A stretch of 25,222 nucleotides of DNA, taken from the NCBI GenBank assembly GCA_964501915.1, contig CAZCVP010000117.1, positions 1 through 25,222 on the forward strand. Direction: 5' to 3'. Position numbers and translations under genes: made by a program. Origin of the DNA: CAYFPX01 sp964501915. Lineage in GTDB: Bacteria > Myxococcota_A > UBA796 > CAJQPC01. Shown piece by piece: positions 7,141-14,810 of the stretch (positions within the stretch are counted from its first letter, which is position 1; each line of letters starts with the position of its first letter). A model generated the notes under the pieces. It was not told the origin of the DNA and did not search any database. It saw only the letters and a program-made list of their open reading frames with translations.

Positions 7141-7380
7141 GTGGTGAGAGATCTCGGAGTGAGCAAGGCCTACCTCAACCTGGGGGACACACGAACGACC
7201 GTCATCGGCATCGACACCGCCTCCCTCGACCTGGCGGGTGACTGGGACGCAGGAGACATCTTCGACGACATCGATCGGGCGCGGGATCGTCACCGCCACT
7301 GCCAGACGGACTCCCAGGCGGACAGGATCCAGATGGAGAACTCCATCGCCTACATCGAGTCCCTCACCGACTCCGACTGA
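7141..7380 (+). CDS. Orphan 79-codon reading frame, possibly the 3' remnant of a larger gene
   Basis: From GTG 7141 to TGA 7380 the frame has the strong third-position G/C bias of real genes here and reads like a folded protein tail (VSKAYLNLGDTRTTVIGIDT, DWDAGDIFDDIDRARDRHRH, ENSIAYIESLTDSD). It is open back to 7045 but has no ATG, and there is no Shine-Dalgarno at a usable distance before GTG 7141, 7144 or 7159. The upstream end coincides with the promoter of the divergent PadR unit. The simplest reading is a 5'-truncated gene whose head was replaced by the neighbouring unit. No family recognised. Confidence 0.45.
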   Translation: MVRDLGVSKAYLNLGDTRTTVIGIDTASLDLAGDWDAGDIFDDIDRARDRHRHCQTDSQADRIQMENSIAYIESLTDSD

Positions 7381-7384
7381 CCGC

Positions 7385-9688
7385 CTACCCCCCCAACCGC
7401 TCCCGCAACAGCGCGTTCACCACCTGCGGATCCGCCTTGCCCTGGGTCTGACGCATCACCTGGCCCACGAAGAAGCCGATCATGCGAGCGTTGCCGCCGC
7501 GGTAGGCCTCGACCTGCTTGGGATTCGCCGCGATCAGCGCGTCGATCATCGGGCCCAGGGTGTCCGCGTCGCTCACGGCCACCAGGCCGCGCTCGGCGAT
7601 GATCGCCTCCGGGTCGCCGCCGTGGTCGACCATCACGCCGAGGACCTTGCGACCGATGGAGCTGGACACGGTGCCTGCCTCGACGAGGCCCAGGAGCTTC
7701 GCCAGGGCCGCGCCGTCGAAGGGCACCTCGGCGAGGTCATCGACGGCCCCGGCCAGGTCGTTGGCGATGACCTTGGCCACGGCGACGGCGTCGCCGCCGG
7801 CTGCCAACGCACCCTCGAAGAGCGCCGCCCCGCCGTCGCTCAGCGCCAGGACCCGGGCCGCCTTCTCGGAGATGCCCAGCCCGCCGAAGCGGTCCAGGCG
7901 CTCCTGCTGCTCGGCGGTGAGCTCCACCTCGGAGCGTCCCTTGCGCACGCGCTTGCGGCGCCCGTCGGCGCCGGCTTCCGGGGACTTCTCCGGCCTCGGC
8001 GTCGGATCCGGGGCCACCGCAGCCGGCTTCTTCCAGCTGCTCTTCAGCGGCACGATGCGGTTGAAGACCAGCGCGTCGGGGCTCGAGTCCTCGGGGTCCC
8101 GCCAGAAGTAGCCGCGGCGCTCGAACTGGTAGCGGCGCTCGACCGGGTCCGACACCACCGAGGGCTCGACCCAGGCCCCGTCACGCACACCGAGTGAGTC
8201 CCGGTCCACGTGGGCCTTCCAGTCCTCCCGGGCCGCGGGGTCGGGCACGTCGAAGAGCTGCTCCAGCAGCCGCACCTGGGCACGCACGCCGTGGTCGGCG
8301 CTCACCCAGTGGATGGTGCCCTTGACCTTGCGGCCGTCGGGCGCAGCGCCACCCCGACTGTCGAGGTCCACGGTGCCTCTCAGCCCGGTGACGTTGCCGT
8401 CGGCGTCCTCGAGGACCTCGGTGCAGGTGAAGAGGTAGCCGTAGCGCAGGCGGACCTCGCCGCCGGGCACGAGCCGCCGGAACCCCTTGGGAGGCACCCT
8501 GGCGAAGTCGCCGCGCTCGATGACGAGGTTGCGGGAGAACGGCACGGGCCGGGTCTCGTCGAGGGGCACGTCGTGGGGCCAGGAGGGGGCGTCGAGCCAG
8601 TCGGTCCGGTCTTCGGGCCAATTGGTGACCTCGACCGGCAGCGGGTCGACCACCGCCATGACCCGAGGCGCCGACGCGTTGAGGTGGTCCCGCAAGACGT
8701 GCTCGAAGAGCTCCATCTCCACCACGGAGTTGGTCTTCGCCACCCCGACGCGCTCGACGAAGGCGCGGATCGCCTCCGGGGGCACGCCGCGCCGGCGCAG
8801 GCCCGCCAGGGTGTACATGCGCGGGTCGTCCCAGCCGGACACCACGCCCTCCTGCACCAGGATCAGCAGCCGCCGCTTGCTCATCATCGTGTAGGCCAGC
8901 TCCAGGCGGGCGAACTCGTACTGGCGGGGCTTGGTGGTCACGGCCGTGTGGTCCACGACCCAGTCGTAGATCGCCCGGTTGTCCTGGAACTCCAGGGTGC
9001 AGAAGCTGTGGGTGATGTCCTCGAGGGCGTCCTCGAGGGGGTGGGCGTAGTCGTACATCGGGTAGATGCACCAGTCGTCGCCCGTGCGGTGGTGGTGCTC
9101 GTGGCGGATCCGGTAGAGCAGCGGATCCCGCAGCTTCATGTTGCTGTGGGCCAGGTCTCCCTTGGCCCGCAGGACACAGTGGCCGTCCTCGAACTCGCCG
9201 GCTCGCATGCCCCGCAAGAGCGCGAGGTTCTCCTCGACGCTGCGGTCCCGGTCGGGACTGGGCCGCGCCGGCTCGGTGACCGTGCCCCGGTACTCCCGGA
9301 TCTCGGCCTCGGTCAGGTGGTCGACGTAGGCCTTGCCGTCCCGGACCAGGCCCTCGGCGAGCTGGTACATGTCCTCGAAGAAGTCCGAGGCGAAGAACAG
9401 CTTGTCGCCCCAGTCGAAGCCGAGCCAGCGGATGTCGCGCTGGATGCCCTCGACGTACTCGGTCTCCTCCTTGGTGGGGTTGGTGTCGTCGAAGCGCAGG
9501 TGGCAGACACCGCCGTACTCCTCGGCGAGCCCGAAGTCGACGCAGATCGCCTTGGCGTGGCCGATGTGGAGGTAGCCGTTGGGCTCCGGCGGGAAGCGCG
9601 TCACCACCCGACCGCCATAGGTGCCCGCCGCGTTGTCCTGCTCGATGACCTGCTTGAGGAAGTTGGTCGCCTGTTCCGAGCTGCTCAC
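7385..9688 (-). CDS. glnS: Glutaminyl-tRNA synthetase with GatB/YqeY-like C-terminal tail
   Basis: 767 residues. The start is GTG 9688, chosen because GGGAGG lies 7 nt upstream and the protein then begins VSSSEQATNFL, the usual GlnRS N-terminus. It charges tRNA-Gln with glutamine in the cytoplasm. The class I signature RFPPEPNGYLHIGHAKAI (HIGH at 41-44) and a KMSKS variant, MMSKRRL at 268-274, are clear; GlnRS-specific FDDTNPTKE follows the first. The beta-barrel anticodon-binding domains end near residue 545. A basic Pro/Arg-rich linker (547-583) leads to an extra domain, 584-767, which resembles the GatB tail/YqeY helical domain (ARVLALSDG, VIANDLAGAV, GTVSSSIGRKVL, NPKQVEAYRGG, FFVGQVMRQTQGKADPQVVN). 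Such a tail is known in Deinococcus GlnRS and binds tRNA. Its presence indicates direct glutaminylation. Confidence 0.97.
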   Translation of the reverse strand: MSSSEQATNFLKQVIEQDNAAGTYGGRVVTRFPPEPNGYLHIGHAKAICVDFGLAEEYGGVCHLRFDDTNPTKEETEYVEGIQRDIRWLGFDWGDKLFFASDFFEDMYQLAEGLVRDGKAYVDHLTEAEIREYRGTVTEPARPSPDRDRSVEENLALLRGMRAGEFEDGHCVLRAKGDLAHSNMKLRDPLLYRIRHEHHHRTGDDWCIYPMYDYAHPLEDALEDITHSFCTLEFQDNRAIYDWVVDHTAVTTKPRQYEFARLELAYTMMSKRRLLILVQEGVVSGWDDPRMYTLAGLRRRGVPPEAIRAFVERVGVAKTNSVVEMELFEHVLRDHLNASAPRVMAVVDPLPVEVTNWPEDRTDWLDAPSWPHDVPLDETRPVPFSRNLVIERGDFARVPPKGFRRLVPGGEVRLRYGYLFTCTEVLEDADGNVTGLRGTVDLDSRGGAAPDGRKVKGTIHWVSADHGVRAQVRLLEQLFDVPDPAAREDWKAHVDRDSLGVRDGAWVEPSVVSDPVERRYQFERRGYFWRDPEDSSPDALVFNRIVPLKSSWKKPAAVAPDPTPRPEKSPEAGADGRRKRVRKGRSEVELTAEQQERLDRFGGLGISEKAARVLALSDGGAALFEGALAAGGDAVAVAKVIANDLAGAVDDLAEVPFDGAALAKLLGLVEAGTVSSSIGRKVLGVMVDHGGDPEAIIAERGLVAVSDADTLGPMIDALIAANPKQVEAYRGGNARMIGFFVGQVMRQTQGKADPQVVNALLRERLGG

Positions 9689-9744
9689 AGGGGCCTCCCG
9701 CGTGGAAGGGCCTGCTCTATCGCGAGCCGGACAGCCCCGGACCG

Positions 9745-9757
9745 TCTGTGACACAGA
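9745..9757. promoter_or_regulatory. 13-bp perfect palindrome TCTGTGACACAGA between glnS and the VWA gene
   Basis: TCTGTG and CACAGA flank a central A. It lies in the 171-bp divergent intergenic region, about 49 bp upstream of the sigma-54-type -24 box at 9806. That is compatible with an activator site, though nearer than most enhancers. Binding protein unknown. Confidence 0.4.
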
Positions 9758-9805
9758 TGTCGTGATCGACGGCCCCCCCTCGATGGACCGGGGCGCAGTG
9801 GCCCT

Positions 9806-9821
9806 CGGCACGGCCCTTGCT
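9806..9821 (+). promoter_or_regulatory. Sigma-54-type promoter upstream of the VWA lipoprotein
   Basis: CGGCACG-GCCC-TTGCT matches the -24/-12 consensus TGGCACGN4TTGCW at all specified bases except the first. The invariant GG (9807-9808) and GC (9819-9820) are exactly ten bases apart. The predicted start is near 9832, leaving a short leader with GGGAG before ATG 9860. Confidence 0.65.
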
Positions 9822-9859
9822 CAGCAGCTCGCCAGGGTCAGTCCCCCGGGAGAACCGCC

Positions 9860-11383
9860 ATGTCCATCCGCACCACCACCACCCTGTGCCTGTTCGCAGG
9901 CCTCACCCTGTCGGCCTGCCACGGCTCGGCCGACTACGCCGCCGAGGGCGCCAACATCGGCCAGGGCGGCGCCCAGGACTTCGGCGCCTTCCGCCAGATC
10001 CTCGAAGAGGGCGGCGTTCCGGGCCCCTCGACCATCGACGACGTCGGCTTCTTCGCCGAGCACTACATCGAGCTCCCCGACCCCGACTGCGGCCAGGACG
10101 TCTGTGTGCACGGCCTGCTCGGCATGATGGGCAACATGATCGACGGGTCCGACTGCACCGTGGTGCTGGTCGGCATGAACACCCCGATCGACGTCTCCGA
10201 GTACGAGCGCCCGCCGCTGAACCTGGCCCTGGCCATCGACACCAGCGGCTCGATGGAAGGCTCGGCGATGGAGTGGGTGCGCATCGGGCTGAACAACATG
10301 GTCGACTCCCTGCAGCCCGAGGACCGGATCTCGATCGTCGACTTCGACAGCAAGGCCACGGTGATCATCGAGAACGCCCACTACGAGGACGTCGACGCCT
10401 GGGGCGCCATCGAGACGCTGCAGGCCAACGGCGGCACCAACATCTACGACGGCCTGGAGACCGCCTTCGAGCTGGTCGACACCTACGCCGAGGAGTTCGC
10501 CCAGAACCGGGTGATCCTGCTCAGCGACGGGCTGGCCACGGCCGGCAACACCGACTCCGGCGACATCCTGGACATGGCCGAGGGCTGGGCCGACCAGGGC
10601 TACGGCCTCACGACCATCGGCATGGGTGACTCCTTCGACGTCGACCTGATGCGCAGCCTGAGTGAGGTCGGCAAGGGCAGCTTCTACTTCCTCGAGGACG
10701 GCGCCGCGGTCCAGGAGGTCTTCGTGGACGAGGTCGAGACGTTCCTGGTCCCGATCGGCGAAGACGCCGACATCAGCCTCGACATCAGCGACGGCTACGA
10801 CCTCCGCGGTCTCTTCGGCACCACCGACTTCGAGCTCGAAGGCAACCACGCCGGCATGGAGATCGACATCCTCCAGCTCGCGTCCCGCACCTCCGACAGC
10901 ACCGAGGGCGGGCGCCGCGGCGGTGGCATGAGCGTGCTCGCCGAGATGCTGCCGGTGGACACGGCCTCCGCCGGTGAGGTGGGCACCCTGAGCTTCACCT
11001 ACACCGAGGTCTCCTCCGGCGAGCAGCAGTCCCAGGAGGTCCAGGTCATCACGCCGACCGCCCCGGTGGACATCCCCGTCGAAGGCGAGTTCCTCCACCC
11101 CAGCGTGGAGAAGGCCTTCGTGATGCTCAACGTCTACGTGGCCTTCGAGATGGCGGCGACGTCGGCGCTGGAGGGCGACGACCGCCAGGCCATCGCCACC
11201 CTGATGTCCCTGTGCGCCAACGTCGAGGCCTGGCTGGTGGAGAACCCGGACCAGGACATCGCCGACGACCTCGTCTACATCAAGCTCTTCATCGACAACC
11301 TCCAGGCCCGCCAGCCCCAGGGCTGGGAAGGCGGTTGGGGCGAGCCGGGTGACGTCTGCTGGCTGTGCTGGGTCTTCGACTGA
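9860..11383 (+). CDS. VWA-domain lipoprotein (YfbK-like)
   Basis: 507 residues from ATG 9860, with GGGAG about 9 nt upstream. The signal peptide ends in lipobox LTLSAC with Cys20, so the protein is a lipoprotein in the envelope. The von Willebrand A domain spans about 118-300 with a complete MIDAS metal site: Asp127-x-Ser129-x-Ser131 (AIDTSGSMEGS), Thr193 (GGTNIYDGL) and Asp223 (LLSDGLAT). A beta-rich region and a C-terminal helical part (EKAFVMLNVYVAFEMAATSALEGDDRQA) follow, as in YfbK-type proteins. The end is unusual: GDVCWLCWVFD, a Cys-Trp-rich tail. VWA-MIDAS domains bind protein ligands through Mg2+; the partner here is unknown. Expression is probably sigma-54-dependent. Confidence 0.9.
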   Translation: MSIRTTTTLCLFAGLTLSACHGSADYAAEGANIGQGGAQDFGAFRQILEEGGVPGPSTIDDVGFFAEHYIELPDPDCGQDVCVHGLLGMMGNMIDGSDCTVVLVGMNTPIDVSEYERPPLNLALAIDTSGSMEGSAMEWVRIGLNNMVDSLQPEDRISIVDFDSKATVIIENAHYEDVDAWGAIETLQANGGTNIYDGLETAFELVDTYAEEFAQNRVILLSDGLATAGNTDSGDILDMAEGWADQGYGLTTIGMGDSFDVDLMRSLSEVGKGSFYFLEDGAAVQEVFVDEVETFLVPIGEDADISLDISDGYDLRGLFGTTDFELEGNHAGMEIDILQLASRTSDSTEGGRRGGGMSVLAEMLPVDTASAGEVGTLSFTYTEVSSGEQQSQEVQVITPTAPVDIPVEGEFLHPSVEKAFVMLNVYVAFEMAATSALEGDDRQAIATLMSLCANVEAWLVENPDQDIADDLVYIKLFIDNLQARQPQGWEGGWGEPGDVCWLCWVFD

Positions 11384-11401
11384 GCCGAGCGCCGCGCCCT
11401 C

Positions 11402-11953
11402 CTAGCGAAGCGCCTCCTTGAACAGCTCGTAGTGCCGGGCGACCCGGTCGGTGTACTCCCGGTCCGAGAGACAGGTCCGGACGAAGAGGTCCAGGAGCTC
11501 CGGTCCGTAGCTGCAGGCCGGGCTCAGGGGGTCGATCACGGGCCCCTTCAGCGCCTCGCCGAGCTCCTCGTCGCCGTGGATCCAGGCCGTGTAGAACGCC
11601 GTCGGCTCCCAGCCGTACCCGATGTGGACGACCGGCCGGGCGCCTTGCCTTCCGCCCGCTCCCCCGGTGTTCCGGAACACCTGGAAGATCACCCTGCGGC
11701 AGTCGCAGGTCCGTCCCGAGCAGAAGGTCTCGAGGAAGCCGTACTCGCCGTCGGGGACGCCCCCCTCGGAGCCCGAGAGCATGAGAGACCGCGTCTCGTC
11801 CAGGGCCAGCTCCGGGTGGGTGGCGGTGAAGGGCTTGTAGATGCCGCCCTCGACCTCGCCCACCCGCCGCTCCTTCAACGCTCGGGCCGCCTGCCTGCGC
11901 GCCAGCCTGCGGTCCCGTGCCCGCGCCGAAGTACCCGGTCTGCTCTTGGCCAT
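11402..11953 (-). CDS. Uncharacterised protein with CxxxxxCDCRR motif
   Basis: 183 residues from ATG 11953 behind a purine-rich GGGAGGGAG Shine-Dalgarno; a TAGGCT -10-like box lies at 11975-11970. The N-terminal 40 residues are very basic (SRPGTSARARDRRLARRQAAR). The core reads GEYGFLETFCSGRTCDCRR, VIFQVFR, VVHIGYGWEPTAFYTAWIHG, then SYGPELLDLFVRTCLSDREYTDRVARHYELFK. I recall similar conserved hypothetical proteins in bacteria with a CDCRR core followed by a GWE..FY..W segment, but no function. The Cys cluster may bind a metal. Frames upstream of 11953 look non-coding. Confidence 0.75.
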   Translation of the reverse strand: MAKSRPGTSARARDRRLARRQAARALKERRVGEVEGGIYKPFTATHPELALDETRSLMLSGSEGGVPDGEYGFLETFCSGRTCDCRRVIFQVFRNTGGAGGRQGARPVVHIGYGWEPTAFYTAWIHGDEELGEALKGPVIDPLSPACSYGPELLDLFVRTCLSDREYTDRVARHYELFKEALR

Positions 11954-12005
11954 CGCTCGCTCCCTCCCCAGCCTACGGGGGTCCTCGTTGTGAGTGGCCG
12001 TGCCC

Positions 12006-13331
12006 TCAGCCCAACCCCTTCTCCGCCAGGAACGCATCGACGATCTCGCCGAGCGAAGGCTCGCCCGGAAGCTCGCCCAGAGTGTAGCGCACCCGGTACA
12101 TCGGCTTGCCGGGGTCGATGAGCGCACCGAGGTCGATGGGGCTGCCGTTGAGCACCACGTCGGCCGGACTGGCCCGCAGGCTGGCCTCCAGGTCGGCCTG
12201 TTGCTGATCGGAGTAGCCCATCGCCGGCACCAGGGGCCCGAGGTCGGGGTAGGAGGCGTAGGTGGCGTCGATCTCTCCCACGAGGTGAGGCCGCGGATCC
12301 ACGACCACCGCCCCGGCACGCTGGGCCAGCAGCGACGCGGCGCCGAAGGTCATGCCGCCGTGGGTGGTGGTCGGTCCGTCCTCCACGCACACGACCCGCT
12401 TGCCCGCCAGGCTCGCCTCCTCGCAGCCCTCGAGCTGGATCTCGCTGCCGATGGCCACCACCGGGATGCCGGGGGCCAGCTCCGCGGCCAGGGCCCGCTC
12501 GCCGGCCACGGCCTCCGCCGAGGCGGTGTCGGCCTTGGCGATCAGCACCACGTCGGCCATGCGGACCTGGGCCTCGCTCGGCACCCAGGTCCAGGCGTGG
12601 CCCGGGCGGTGGGCGTCGAGCAGCACCAGGTGCAGGTCGGGGCGGATCAGCGGCAGGTCGTTGTTGCCGCCGTCCCAGAGGATGACGTCGGCCTCTTCTT
12701 CAGCGGCCGCGAGGATGCGCGCATAGTCGACCCCGGCGTAGACCACCAGGCCCCGCTCCAGGTAGGGCTCGTACTCCTCGCGCTCCTCGATGGTGCACTG
12801 GTGGCGATCGAGGTCCTCGCGGGTGGCGAAGCGCTGCACGGCCTGGGCCTCGAGGTCGCCGTAGGGCATCGGGTGCCGGATGGCGACGGCTCGCAGCCCC
12901 TGGTCCACGAGCCGCTGGGTGACCCAGTGGGTGACCTGGCTCTTGCCGCAGCCGGTGCGCACGGCGCCGACACCGATGACCGGGCGCCTGGAGGGCAGCA
13001 TGGTCCGGGAGCCGGGCTGGACGAGGTCGGCGCCGGCCGCCGTGGCCCGCGCGGTGAGAGAGGCCACGTGCTGCACGGTCACGTCGGAGTAGGCGAAGAC
13101 GAGCTGCTCGACGCCCTCCTCGGCCACCAGGCGCTCCAGGTCCTCCTCGGGCACGATCGGGATGCCTTCGGGGTAGCGCGGGCCCGCCAGGGCCGCGGGG
13201 AAGCGGCGATCGGTGATGTAGGGGATCTGGGTGGCGGTGAAGGCCACGACCTCGACGTGCGGGTCGTCCCGGTAGAGGACGAGGAAGTCGTGGAAGTCAC
13301 GGCCTGCGGCGCCGAGCACTGCGATCTTCAC
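12006..13331 (-). CDS. Cyclic 2,3-diphosphoglycerate synthetase-like P-loop protein (COG2403)
   Basis: 441 residues starting at GTG 13331, chosen for the GGAGGT about 7 nt upstream and the start VKIAVLGAAGRDFHDF. A Rossmann-type N-terminal domain (1-115) is followed by a P-loop NTPase domain with GAVRTGCGKS (122-131), a TGxGK[S/T]-type loop like that of dethiobiotin synthetase-class enzymes. Further conserved stretches are ADVILWDGGNNDLP, DAHRPGH, DVVLIAKADTAS and VEDGPTTTHGGM. In methanogens the homologue makes cyclic 2,3-bisphosphoglycerate, a thermoprotectant. Bacterial members of the family have no settled function, and synthesis of that solute in this organism should not be assumed. It neighbours an uncharacterised gene (52 bp downstream). 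Confidence 0.85.
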   Translation of the reverse strand: MKIAVLGAAGRDFHDFLVLYRDDPHVEVVAFTATQIPYITDRRFPAALAGPRYPEGIPIVPEEDLERLVAEEGVEQLVFAYSDVTVQHVASLTARATAAGADLVQPGSRTMLPSRRPVIGVGAVRTGCGKSQVTHWVTQRLVDQGLRAVAIRHPMPYGDLEAQAVQRFATREDLDRHQCTIEEREEYEPYLERGLVVYAGVDYARILAAAEEEADVILWDGGNNDLPLIRPDLHLVLLDAHRPGHAWTWVPSEAQVRMADVVLIAKADTASAEAVAGERALAAELAPGIPVVAIGSEIQLEGCEEASLAGKRVVCVEDGPTTTHGGMTFGAASLLAQRAGAVVVDPRPHLVGEIDATYASYPDLGPLVPAMGYSDQQQADLEASLRASPADVVLNGSPIDLGALIDPGKPMYRVRYTLGELPGEPSLGEIVDAFLAEKGLG

Positions 13332-13358
13332 GGGGGGTACCTCCGAGGCTCTGGGGAG

Positions 13359-13379
13359 GGTCCCCCTATCAGGGGCACC
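13359..13379 (-). terminator. Interrupted hairpin after the helical-repeat gene
   Basis: GGT-c-CCCCT, loop atc, AGGGG-c-ACC forms an 8-bp stem with one mismatch, about 25 nt beyond the minus-strand stop at 13404. No T-run follows. It may be a weak terminator, or part of the promoter region of the downstream gene (a TGATAG box overlaps it). Confidence 0.25.
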
Positions 13380-13403
13380 GGCTCCCCACACGGTGGTCGC
13401 CCG

Positions 13404-14729
13404 TCAGGCCTCCGCGGCGTACGCCCACGGATCCTCGAAGTCCCACAGGTCGTCCATCGCCAGCGGCGGGCGCTCCAGGTCCTCGAGCCAGGACTCGGCG
13501 AGCCAGCCCACCGATGGGTCCGCGACCCGTGCCTGCAGGGCACGCCGTGCTCCGCGCTGAGCGCCACCACGACGCAGGGCCTCGATGGCCAGGATCAGCC
13601 CGACCTCGCCGAGGGCCTTGGACCGCAGGGCCGACCGCGCCAGGGGAAGCCCACGCGCCACCCGCCCCTTCAGCACCCGCCCCGCCGCCGGGGCGGCCGC
13701 CAGGTCTGGGGTGGGGGGCTGCTCGAGCAGCCCGCGCTCCGTGGTGCGATCCGCGGGGGCCTCGAGCGAGCCTTCGCGCAGGGCACAGAGGGTCAACAGG
13801 GTGACCGCACGGACCCGGTCCGCCGGAGACAGCTCCCCGACCCGAGCCTCGATGCCCTCCGCCGCCTCCAGGGGCGAGCGCTGCCCGAACAGCGCCCGCC
13901 GCACCCGGTCGAAGCCGACCTCCGCCGCCACGAGCGGGTCGTCGGCACCCAGCTCTGCGTAGCGCTCGTCGGACGCGAGCCAGCGCCCGCAGCGGCCGGT
14001 CTCCCGCAGCCGCTCCAGTCCGGACCCGCTCGGAGCCGGCCGGGCCGGCCGGAAGTCCCCGTACCGGTCCCGCGTCCGCACCTGCGAGAGCTGCCCCTGG
14101 GAGGCCCGCGGCAGCAGGGCCACCAGGTCCCCGAGCAACGGGTCCGTCCGGCCGCCGCGAAAGAGGGTGTCGAGGGCCTCGTCGTCCTCGGTGTCGAAGG
14201 ACCAGAGCAGGGGCGCGGCCTGGATGCCCGCGTCGCGCAGGTAGGCCGCCCAGTGCTCGGCCTCGGCGTGGTCCGGGCAGCGCCTCAGGGCCGCGGCAAG
14301 GTAGCGATCGGCCGCCTCGCGGTCCCCCGCCCGCAGCGAGGCCAGGACCCCGTCGCAGGCCGCGTCGGCTCGCTGCCCCGACGAGCCCTCCTCCATCAGC
14401 TCGTCGACGAAGACCCGGCCGTCGGGACCGGCCACCGCCGCGAGGGAGCGGGCCTCCCGGTCGCCGGTCTCCAGGCCCCGGGCCAGCACGCTCCGGGCCT
14501 CGGCACCGTGGCCGAGGGCGAAGAGCGCCCGAGCGCCGACGGCGAAGAGCAGGCCGAGCTGGTCGGAGGGCGTCGCCCGCTCCAGGCGCACCAGACGCTC
14601 GGTCACCAGGCTCGGCACCTTCCAGAGGGCGGGCTGGAGCACGTCACGCCAGATGTCGCCGGTCTCGCGCTCGAAGAAGGCCCTGCAGGCCAGGCACTCG
14701 TCATGGGTCACGGGGATCGATTCGGTCAT
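13404..14729 (-). CDS. Uncharacterised helical-repeat (TPR-like) protein
   Basis: 441 residues from ATG 14729, with GGAGG 6 nt upstream; GTG 14732 is an alternative start. There is no signal peptide. The N-terminus has a CxxC pair in HDECLACRAFFERE. Most of the protein is Ala/Leu/Arg-rich helices typical of TPR-like repeats (LGLLFAVGARALFALGHGAEARSVLA read in pieces, DREAADRYLAAALRRCPDHAEAEHWAAYL, VGLILAIEALRRGG), ending in an acidic-aromatic tail, LAMDDLWDFEDPWAYAAEA. I do not recognise a named family; a cytoplasmic scaffold is a reasonable guess. Its promoter region contains a sigma-54-like element and a hairpin covering the Shine-Dalgarno. Confidence 0.75.
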   Translation of the reverse strand: MTESIPVTHDECLACRAFFERETGDIWRDVLQPALWKVPSLVTERLVRLERATPSDQLGLLFAVGARALFALGHGAEARSVLARGLETGDREARSLAAVAGPDGRVFVDELMEEGSSGQRADAACDGVLASLRAGDREAADRYLAAALRRCPDHAEAEHWAAYLRDAGIQAAPLLWSFDTEDDEALDTLFRGGRTDPLLGDLVALLPRASQGQLSQVRTRDRYGDFRPARPAPSGSGLERLRETGRCGRWLASDERYAELGADDPLVAAEVGFDRVRRALFGQRSPLEAAEGIEARVGELSPADRVRAVTLLTLCALREGSLEAPADRTTERGLLEQPPTPDLAAAPAAGRVLKGRVARGLPLARSALRSKALGEVGLILAIEALRRGGAQRGARRALQARVADPSVGWLAESWLEDLERPPLAMDDLWDFEDPWAYAAEA

Positions 14730-14731
14730 CA

Positions 14732-14766
14732 CACACCTCCGCGACGCCCCGCTCGCAGGAGGTGTG
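14732..14766 (-). promoter_or_regulatory. Hairpin pairing the Shine-Dalgarno of the 14729 gene
   Basis: CACACCTCC (minus strand 14766-14758) is the exact complement of GGAGGTGTG (14740-14732), which contains the Shine-Dalgarno next to ATG 14729. An inner GCGA/TCGC pair extends the stem to 13 bp with one bulge. If transcribed, this would bury the ribosome site. The left arm overlaps the sigma-54-like -24 box, so an RNA starting near 14743 would lack it. Confidence 0.5.
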
Positions 14767-14769
14767 CCA
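14755..14769 (-). promoter_or_regulatory. Sigma-54-like promoter upstream of the helical-repeat gene
   Basis: On the minus strand TGGCAC-ACCTC-CTGC has a perfect -24 box and the invariant GG-N10-GC spacing. The -12 box is CTGC instead of TTGC. A start about 12 nt downstream (near 14743) would give a short leader that still holds GGAGG before ATG 14729. Confidence 0.45.
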
Positions 14770-14810
14770 GCCGTGATTCCATGTACTTGGACCAGGTGCC
14801 TGCCGAATCC

